A DNA stretch of 64,000 nt, taken from assembly GCA_949592205.1 (NCBI GenBank), contig CATIUR010000001.1:264394250-264458249 (forward strand), in the 5' to 3' direction. Positions 55,848-64,000 of the stretch are shown here, piece after piece. Numbering within the stretch: position 1 is the stretch's first letter; the number at the start of each line of letters is the position of its first letter. Below the pieces are notes generated by a model, which was given only the letters and a program-made list of their open reading frames with translations, made no database searches and was not told the DNA's origin. Made by a program: the position numbers and the translations under genes. This stretch comes from Helichrysum umbraculigerum (Eukaryota; Streptophyta; Magnoliopsida; Asterales; Asteraceae).

Positions 55848-56506
55848 TAAACGTAAATGTATGTAGGACTCAATAATCTCAAGTATAATATGTATGTAAT
55901 TTATGTATGTGTATCATTCATATATTGGTTGATACACAAGCGAGCAGAGAAATTGAGAATGATCTCTTCTCTGTCTTGTAAGTCTCAAGTTAATGAGAAG
56001 CATCATAACCAGCGACTAACACTTCTTGTTTGTTGGGTCTAGCTAGTTTGTGTAAACACTTCAATCAAGTCGAAGATATATTGTGTCCATCCTTGGGTGA
56101 AATAACCTAAGCTAGATATGACATCTGACAAATGTATCACTAGTACATAATGGGTTTCTGATCAACATTACCTAGATGTTTAAAAACATTTTAAGTTGAC
56201 TTTAGCAGAACTTGGTGAAAAAACAGAACTTGGTGTAAAAACAGAACTGCTATTTTAAGCTTTTTAGGCATTTTAAAACAACCATCAAATCGTGTATATT
56301 AATTTACGTGACCTGTTAAAATAACCATTATGACCTGTTATCTGTAAGTCCCTAGTTCTTGGATCGATAACGAGGTTATCTATAGGTATTAAGGCGCGGA
56401 ATTCCTTAATACTAGTTATATGATTATAACGAATACTAACTAGCTTTGTTTTGATTATCAATGCCGTTAATCTACCAAAACCGAGCTTATAGTCGAAATT
56501 TCTCGC
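55848..56506. other. Intergenic / probable left part of the copia-2 LTR
   Basis: No gene recognised. The left boundary of the copia-2 LTR could not be placed. Confidence 0.4.
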
Positions 56507-56712
56507 TGAAATTCGCAGGGGTTTGTTTTTGCTGAAGCTAATTCACAGATTATGAGTTCTTAGGGTTTTCCAAACCGAAAACCATTATAAACCGTTTGAG
56601 TTCGCAGGTCTGGGCTTCTGCGGACTAACTCAGTTCACAGCCCATGAGTCCAGCGAATTGACTTAATTCAGTTACCACCTTGCGAACTGACTCGGTTCGG
56701 TTCGCAAGTCTC
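56507..56712 (-). repeat. Array of TTCGCA / TGCGAA words in the copia-2 LTR
   Basis: Repeated GTTCGCAG, TGCGAACTGACTC, CAGCGAATTGACT and TTCGGTTCGCAAG, continuing across solo LTR D at 62595-62630 (GTGAACTCAGTTCGCATC). It resembles in style, not sequence, the GCGACA arrays of the gypsy LTRs. Confidence 0.5.
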
Positions 56713-56718
56713 GTGCCT

Positions 56719-59700
56719 TGTAACACCCCCAAATTTATTGTTGAGCGGAAGCATACTTTGGGGTGCTACTAATCAATAAACAAAGCACATAAGATATAAT
56801 GAATGACTATATATGCGTCGTTTACAATGCATTGATATTATAAAAGTATTACACTGTTTATAATAGTTACAAAAGCTCGCAAGCCAATTGATTGAGATTC
56901 TAGGGCATATCTAATTTATACAAAATATAGAAATGCAGGGGGATCTCTTGGTGTCTGTATGCGACTCGAGCTAATAGTATCCTGTGACACCCGTCAAATT
57001 AGGACTATTAATTAGGGCCTGATCAATTGTAAATACATGTAATTAGTTCTGTGTTAGGCTAATTAATGTATCAAAATATATATTGATGAATATATATGAT
57101 TATGCGATTTGATTTAAATCGTACGCATCTCAAATCGAATGTAATTCGGTTCAAATAAATACGGACGTTGGTGAACAATTTTATTAAATAATAAAACATT
57201 ATTTAATAACACTATTATATTCCAAAAATATTATTATTATAATATTTCCATTCAAACTCGTATCGACAAGTGACATTTTACGCGATTAAAATGGAAACAC
57301 ACAAACAAAACAAAATAAATTAAAGTCATATTTTGTAACTCCAATATTAAGTATTTTGGGTAAAATACTTCAACCAAATATCGAGTAATTATTTGCAATT
57401 TAAACGTATATTTAAAAGTATAAAATAATTATTTAACGTTCAAACGATCGGGAAAACGAACACCGCGCGGAGTACGAATGCAGAGAACGAAAAATGGGTG
57501 AAGCCCACACCCGTGGGCCCCACCCAACCGGTCAACAAAAGGGTGAGGGGATCAAATCCCCACCCCACTTTCTCATTACACACACTCTCTCTATATCTTT
57601 TCTCCTCTCTTTTTCTCTCAAACCACCACATCAAACCACCACCTTAAATCCTTAAATTACACCACCATACGACCTCCAATCGTCAAGCTCTTTTAGGAAA
57701 AAGAATCACCGCGCAACGATCTACAACTCTATCTTTTCGGAATTTCATTTCGACACTTTGTAAGTTTCCGACAAAATCCCGAAACCTCTCGATTCTTAGT
57801 GTTTTTACTTGTTTGTTGTTTATAATAACTTATAATGTCCATATAAGGGTTGGGTAAAAGAATCGGACCAAGTGGTCGCCGGAAAACACGTTTTTGGCTA
57901 AAAATCCGTTGAACAGGCTTAAGTGTCGCAAAGACGACCAGTATAGCGTCACTTCGTGCGTCACTTAAGTGACGCATAGAGTGTCGCTAAAAACCCTAAT
58001 TTTTCCTAAGTGTCGCTAAAAACCCTCTTTTTCCGTCACTACCTAAGTGACGCATTTTTAATATCCGTCACTACTAGCGTCACTTGCCTAAGTGACGCCT
58101 ATAATCGAAATCGAATTTTATACGACACTTCTGATCGACACTACCCTAGTGACGCCTATAACCTTAAACCGACACTTGTTACCGTCACTGCCTGAGTGTC
58201 GCTACCTCATGCGTCACTTCTCTAAGTGACGCCCTAAACTCATATTTCACAATTTTATTCGACACTTCCTAAGTGTCGCCTAAACTCTTGAGTGTCGCTA
58301 TAAGTGACGCATAAAACAGAAGGTTTCCAACCATTTTTACTAAGTGTCGATACCTAAATTTTATCACTTGATTTCATCCAAATTCAAGTCCAGATGCGTT
58401 TTTCACCAAAGCAATTTAGTAGAAATAAAAAATTTTCGAGCTGACTTGGCATCTCAACCCCAACCAGGGGCCAGCCCCTTGGACCCCACCAGGGGTTGCC
58501 ACCCCTGGAACCCCGCTTACCAGGGGCGCTGCCCCCGGACCCCCGTCACCTAAAGCTTATAAATACTTTTAAGTATAACTATTTGAAATTAAAATAACAA
58601 TGTTAAGATTTTTACTACAACTAATCACCAACGGGCCGTACACGTTTACAAAATACAAGTTAATCAAATAACCAAATCGTGGTCATTTGGACATTATAGT
58701 TGAACAAACAACTACAAAGGTAGTCTTTGTAACTACCTACTCATATTAATAACCATCGCGTGTCGTGGACACCCTCAGGTTATCGGTCTGCGGACATCTC
58801 ATTGCTTGATTAAGCATCATACATTTATTGACTAAACGTTCAAGACTCAGGTGAGTCTCATAGCCCCTCTTTTTACCGCTTTTTACTCAGGGGTGTGATT
58901 CAATGCTTATTTTTAACATGTGAACGCAAGTACAAACTTTACAATATACTACATGAGTTGTTTTCCACTAATCATTTCAAAGTCCTCCGTCAGCATAGTT
59001 TGGTAATACGTTGTAGCGTGATTATTAGTATATGGTACCATATAGGATTGAACCTCCTCGTCCGGGTTAGCATGCACTAACTGGTTAAACGGACGTACTA
59101 ATAATTGTTCAGACGAGTGTAGATTAGGCACTCGTGGAGGCACCTCGCTCGGAATTCTCTATATGGGACCCGACCCTCGAGTTAAGCTCAGACTATGTGC
59201 TCATGGCTGTATACATTACTATTTATTTGCTGGATGCAAATCATTACTTAAATCTTGCGGTTCATACGATATTATCTGATTTCAAACCTGTGAGCTCACC
59301 AGCTTTAGCTGACCCATTTTAGCATGTTTCACAGGTACACAGCAGTAGGTTGGACTGCCATCAGGGATACTATAGCTCGAGTTAGCATGCAGATATTAGA
59401 GATTTTCTTGCATTAGTATATTTTGTACAAGTACTTATGTACTGAAATCTCTCACATATTCCAACACGAGCTATGTATTTGGCTGTAAATGTTGTAAACA
59501 ATTAAATATTAATATATTTTGTTAAAACGACGCATATAGAGTCGTTTGCTATATCTTGTGTGCTTTGATATTTGATTAGTAACACCCAATGTATGCTTCC
59601 GCTAAACTGTAAATTTGGGGGTGTTACATATCCTGATGTGCAGTCCAACCTACTGCTGAGTACCTGTGATACATGCTAAAAATGGTCAGCTAAAAGCTGG

Positions 59701-62542
59701 TGAGCTCACAGGTTTGTATGTTAAAACATATCGTATGAACCGCAAGATTTAATGTAATGATTTGCAACCAAGCAAATAAATGTTGTATATACAACCATGA
59801 GCACATAGTCTGAGCCTTAACTGAGGTGTCAGGATCACAATCAAGTTCCTGATCGAGGGTGCCTCCCCACGAGTGCCTAATCCACACTCGTAAACCTCAA
59901 ATGCTAATAAGTCCGTTTGACAAGTTAGTGCTTGCTAACCCAGACGAGGATTGTCAATCCTATATGGTACCATACACTAACATTCGCGCTACCAAAGTAT
60001 TACCAAACTATGTTGTGGAGGACTTAAAATGATTAGTTGTGTAAACTCATGTAGTATATGAAAAGTTTGTACTCGCGTTCACATGTTAAAAACAAGCAAT
60101 GAATCACACCCGTGAGTGAAAACAGTAAAAAGAGGGGCCATGAGATTCACCTGAGTCTGATGCGTTTATCTCAATAAACGTGCGTTGCTTAGCCAAGCAA
60201 TGATATCCGAAGACCGTAACCTGAGGGCGTCCAAGATGCGCGTTGGTTAATACGAGTAGGTATCTCAAAAGATCACCTATGCTAGTTGATCACACAATTA
60301 GTAATGTCCAAATACATTGGGTTCGTTTGTTTGCGTTTTGAAAACGTGTACGGCCCGTTGGTGAGTTTTCGTAATAATAACTTACAATTATTATTATTGT
60401 GATGCTGTTACATTACACATGTAAGGTATGTTTCGATGCTTTCTGAGTTATATCGTATAAGTATAGAGGTTATGTGACGTTCGACACTTAGCGTGAAAAC
60501 TAGTTTTGAAGTTTCTGTTTTAAGCGACACTCCATGCGTCACTTAATAGTTATTGGCGACACTTAGACAAGTGTTGCATAAAATTGTAAGTTCAGAGTTA
60601 TTAGCGACATTCAGTGAAGTATCACAGGAGGCGTCACTAGGTTGCGGCACTTAAATAAGTGTCGCATATTATGATTTATTAATTATAGCGTCACTGGATA
60701 GTAGTGTCGCAGGTAGCTATCATTTGGATTTATGCGTCATTTAGTTCAGTGTCGCAGAAGGCGACATTCGAAAGTTGCGTCACTTAAGATCAGTGCCGCA
60801 TAAAATAGATTTCACATACTATTGCGACACTCGGGTGAGTGTCGCAGATAATTTGGTCCCCATGCGACACTAAGGTCTGATCAGTTTTAACATTAACGAG
60901 AACGTGTTCAAACGACCTCGGTTTGACCCGAAACTTTTACACAAGTCTTAAAATGGTTCATAAGTCTCATAAAAATTATCGGTTTGAGTCGGGGTTACCC
61001 CGAAGTGTCGGTTTTATTAGAATGACAAAACAGCCCTTAGGTTCCTAAGTTTCAGATTTTTACTCGGTTTCAACTCGCGATTTGGACACTTTTTAGCTCA
61101 CATCAATTCTCAACAAAAATCCCACATATAAACCTCTATGTCTAGTATTTTCGAGAATTTTCCCAAGAATTATAGGGGTCGGTTTCCTAGCCAAATAAAA
61201 TAGAGAAAGAGATGTGTTTGGTTTTCGGCCAAAATGTACATCCGTGTATAAATCGGACTTTACAGCAAAACTAGAGCATTTTGAGCGGAAACTTTCATCA
61301 TGAAAGTTGTAGTCGACGAAAATACGAAGATTTTGGTATATTTTTCATAGTCTAACTCGAAACACACGATTTTATATAAATTCTTTCGTGAGACTGTTTT
61401 TCTGTGATGTTTGAGGGTTATATATATAAGTTCCAAAAACGAGTTTTAGGCTTCGGTTTGGACATTATCTAGCTAGATAAACAACTAGAAAAGTAAATAT
61501 ACATAATATAAGTTGTTTCAAGATGTCGGAAACTTACAAGAGTCGGATTTAAAATCCGAAAAGATAGGAATGTAGAGATTCGCGTGGTGATCGTTTTTGC
61601 TTCAACCCGTCTTGAAATCCGAGGTCTTTTTGGCATGGTTTTATGGTGGGGAAGTGTGGTGGTGAGAGGGTGGTGGTGTTGGCCGAATTAGAGAGAGAGA
61701 GGGAGAGGGAAAGCGTGTGAAAGATTTGATGATGAATGAGTTGGTGATTTTGGTGTGTTCCATACACAAAGGAAAGAAAGGAGAGGGGAAAGGCATGGGG
61801 GTGAGGATTTGCTGTAGTTTTTCAGTGGGTCCCACCCTCATGTGGGTGTTTAAATCATTTCCCAAAGCTATGCCCCGTGCGGTGTTTGTTTACCCCTTCG
61901 TTTCGTCGTTCGTTTAAACGTTAAACGTTTAATATGTGCGTTTTAAATGACGATTTAAACTTCGATATTTTTACTTGGAATATTTAATATAACTACTTGA
62001 AAACATTTATAAAAAAATGTTCCGTTAATTTATCGGTCTCGATTCGCGCGTTCTTTTTATGAAAGTTCAATCGTGTAACGTTTAAACTAAACGTTTTCGT
62101 TATCGGTTTAATGTACAATACTTCAAAACCAATATTTTCTACTAAAGTAATATATCTTAAATTAATAAAATATATTTTGAATTTCCGTTCGATTGTCGGG
62201 TGCGAACCGCGCGTTTTCGTTGCGTTTGTATTACATTATAATAAACGTAATATGTTTATACGATATAAATAAATCTGTTAAATATTATCAACATAGTATT
62301 TTTGAGTTAATAAGTTTATTAAATAATTTCATATTATTTAATATTTTGTGCACCAATCTCCGTATAAAGCGTATCGAAATCCATTCGATATGAAACGTGC
62401 ACGATTTAACCAAATCGTGTTTGTGTATATATTCAACAATATATATAGAAGGATACATAAATTAGCCTAATCCAAGACCTAATTACATGTATTAACAGAT
62501 GATTAGGCACTAATTACCAGTCCTAATTTGGCGGGTGTCACA
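56719..62542 (-). mobile_element. Solo gypsy LTR D (minus orientation), interrupted by solo LTR E
   Basis: Plus-strand start TGTAACACCCCC and end GGCGGGTGTCACA, about 3.2 kb without E. Flanks TGCCT and CGCTT agree at only three of five positions, so a target duplication is not secure. Minus-strand landmarks: GTAAGT at 61532-61537, GCGACACT word array at 60519-60870, CAG|GTGAAT near 60147-60155 and an acceptor-like CACAG near 59663-59667. Confidence 0.8.
56983..59628 (+). mobile_element. Solo gypsy LTR E (plus orientation), nested in D
   Basis: 2646 bp, TGTGACACCCGTC…GGGGGTGTTACA, flanked by TATCC (56978-56982 and 59629-59633). Landmarks: GTAAGT at 57760-57765, inverted array of AGTGTCGC / GTGACGC words 57922-58310, CCAGGGG cassette 58450-58550, CAG|GTGAGT at 58848-58856 and TTTCACAG|G ending at 59334. 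Its start resembles LTR A. Confidence 0.93.
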
Positions 62543-62786
62543 CGCTTCGCCTGCTCCCTCCCCGTGTCCCCTAGCGCTCCTGTCCAGCTGCCTTGTGAAC
62601 TCAGTTCGCATCACAGATTCGGTTTAGTTTGTGATCTTATTATCTTACTAACGTAATAACATTATAACAAAATATTATCACAGACTAATATATTTATTAT
62701 CAACATTAAGATCAATGTACAAAACTTGATTACAATCAAAATGCTATTACAAGCTAGATCTGTTGTCACACACATATATCCCAACA
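62543..62786 (-). repeat. 3' LTR of copia-2 (minus orientation), right part
   Basis: On the minus strand the LTR begins TGTTGGGATATATG right after a polypurine tract, like the TGTTGGGAT start of copia-1. LTR D has inserted into it; the rest lies left of 56719. The other LTR is outside the window. Confidence 0.7.
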
Positions 62787-62802
62787 GACTCCCCCTTGAC
62801 AA
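62787..62802 (-). promoter_or_regulatory. Polypurine tract of copia-2
   Basis: TTGTCAAGGGGGAGTC on the minus strand, touching the LTR start. Confidence 0.8.
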
Positions 62803-62829
62803 TAGCTCTAGTTGTCTTCAAGTTTGTCT

Positions 62830-63880
62830 TTAATCTTTGTATATCTTACTTCCAGCATATATCTTCAATTTGATGCAAGTCTTCACCATCTTTTGATAAT
62901 CTCTCGCAGCATCACCCCATCCATAAGTAGACATAATCTTGTTCTTATATAACATCACTAAGTCACTCTTGGAGAGGTTCATCAAGTGTCTATGATCATA
63001 TATGCGCAGGATTTCCCTCTCACTATTTGGATAGTCATCATCAGCTTCAACCATAACAGCTTTACCAGTCTCAGAATCTACACCCCAACTCTTCAATTTT
63101 CCCAAAATGTTCCGAGGCATAGTCTTCATTGGAATTTGCTGTATGCACTTGACAGCTGGATAAACTTTATGTCTCAATCTCTTTCCTGTTCGCTGACTTC
63201 GTTCCTTCAACTTAATTGTCTTTCCAACTCTCTGCTTAATCCTTTCAAACTTCATTGATCTACCCTTAGTCTTGATAATTCTTTCAACAAACTTTGCATA
63301 GTCGTCATTACTAGGGTTAATCAGATCCAATCTAAGTCTCGGATTTCGTATCTAGGCAAGGAACTAAACACAGCCAGCTTTCTCTCAAAATATTGGACTC
63401 CATCATATCTCTTAATTGCAAAAAGTCTCAAGTCCGAATCATAATACCATCTAATAATACTTGATTTCAGATCACGCTTGCCTGTAATGTCAACCTCTTT
63501 CATCACATGCGGCTTTTTCTCCTTTTTCTTCTTGAGCATTTCTTGTATAAACATTGGATTTCCGACTAAATGCTTAAACTTGTCATCAATCTCATCTGTA
63601 TCTCCTGTCTCTGAATCCGTAGAATCATTCTCGAATGCTTCTAAATCAATCACTGGTTATCCATCTTCATCTTGAAACACAAACTCAATTTTGATGGGTT
63701 CACGATATGTTCATCAATATCTGCATCCGGATTAACACCTTCGTCTACCCCTGTAACAGGAATACTCGTCCAATCTTCTGGTGGCACAAATTCACCTTCT
63801 TTGAGATGACAATCAATTTCAACTTCAGCTTCATCACGAATTTCAGTGTCTGAATCACTATCAACATTTTTATCTACACA
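62830..63880 (-). pseudogene. copia-2 protein, C-terminal part, uncharacterised, broken
   Basis: Minus-strand coding runs from about 63880 to the stop at 62830. An acidic part (SDSDTEIRDEAEVEID) is followed by a TAA at 63657-63659 and a frame change nearby, then DLEAFENDSTDSETGDTDEI, a Lys-rich stretch, RWYYDSDLRLFAIKRYDG and YFERKLAVFSSLPRYEIRDL. Near 63325-63335 the frame shifts to LINPSNDDYAKFVERI and a basic C-terminus. It occupies the same place as the second ORF of copia-1, right before the polypurine tract. The aromatic W-YY…G…Y pattern is one I associate with Asteraceae non-autonomous copia proteins. Function unknown. Confidence 0.6.
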
Positions 63881-64000
63881 AGATATGTGTTAGTACATGT
63901 TTAGTGTCTGTCAGTTGGTCTAGCTCGTAGTTTGTAATTAGAAATAGTGTTTCTGACTCCTGCGACGTAGCGCACAACGTCGCAGGTGCGACGTCAGGTT
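63881..64000. mobile_element. Possible start of a further inserted element, cut by the window end
   Basis: The copia-2 reading frame ends abruptly at TGTGTTAGTACATG (about 63884). The sequence beyond contains repeated CTGCGACGT / ACGTCGCAG words (63960-63998), in the style of the LTR word arrays. Only about 120 bases are visible. Confidence 0.4.

Overview
This window is plant nuclear DNA, very probably from a dicot of the Asteraceae (daisy family) or a near relative. The evidence is chromodomain-carrying Ty3/gypsy elements with 2.5-3.6 kb LTRs whose ends read TGTNACACCC...GGGTGTNACA, Tat-lineage gypsy and Ty1/copia elements, TTTAGGG-type telomeric repeats, an AP2/ERF transcription factor, Helitron ends and MULE/Harbinger/hAT MITEs. 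There are no bacterial-style operons. The species is not determinable by eye.

Positions 1-39654 are one 'Russian doll' of LTR retrotransposons. The outer shell is a decayed Tat-lineage gypsy element whose 5' LTR is cut by the window start and whose 3' LTR ends at 39654. Into it went: (i) a non-autonomous copia element (3506-15386, TSD AGGAT), itself hit by a gag-only gypsy element 'C' (4844-13763, TSD TTATG); (ii) a solo gypsy LTR (16017-18873, TSD CCTTC); (iii) a gag-only gypsy element 'B' in minus orientation (19819-39196, TSD ACCTT), itself hit by a young gag-pol chromovirus 'A' (25712-35622, TSD GTCAC). A encodes protease, reverse transcriptase, RNase H, integrase and a chromodomain, and is probably the kind of autonomous partner that C- and B-like elements depend on. 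All three share a PBS leader and a hairpin next to the polypurine tract.

Positions 39655-56718 are the gene-bearing interval. The only convincing intact host gene is an intronless AP2/ERF transcription factor (49730-50539). A frameshifted Myb/SANT-NAM-associated ORF1 (45688-47090) lies between imperfect terminal repeats of a PIF/Harbinger-like element. The rest is small DNA transposons, many with clear target duplications: MULE MITEs (42205-42580, 48273-49151, 54566-55498), a 4.4 kb non-coding MULE (51393-55838) holding a Helitron, a hAT-like MITE and an RPA-like gene fragment, a Harbinger MITE (47532-48124), a SINE, a LINE tail, a CACTA end and an interstitial telomeric tract.

Positions 56719-64000 hold two more gypsy solo LTRs, D and E, with E nested in D. 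They sit in the 3' LTR of a second, minus-strand copia-like element. The end of its coding region (62830 to about 63880) is broken, and another element may begin at the right edge.

The most unusual signals cut across families. Every long gypsy LTR carries an array of short inverted words built on GCGACA/TGTCGC, in a family-specific spelling. In most LTRs the array follows a GTAAGT donor and precedes a near-perfect CAG|GTGAGT ratchet-like splice junction. Element C carries an open second ORF combining a coiled coil, a basic NLS-like motif and a zinc knuckle. All LTR comparisons and identity estimates below were made by eye.
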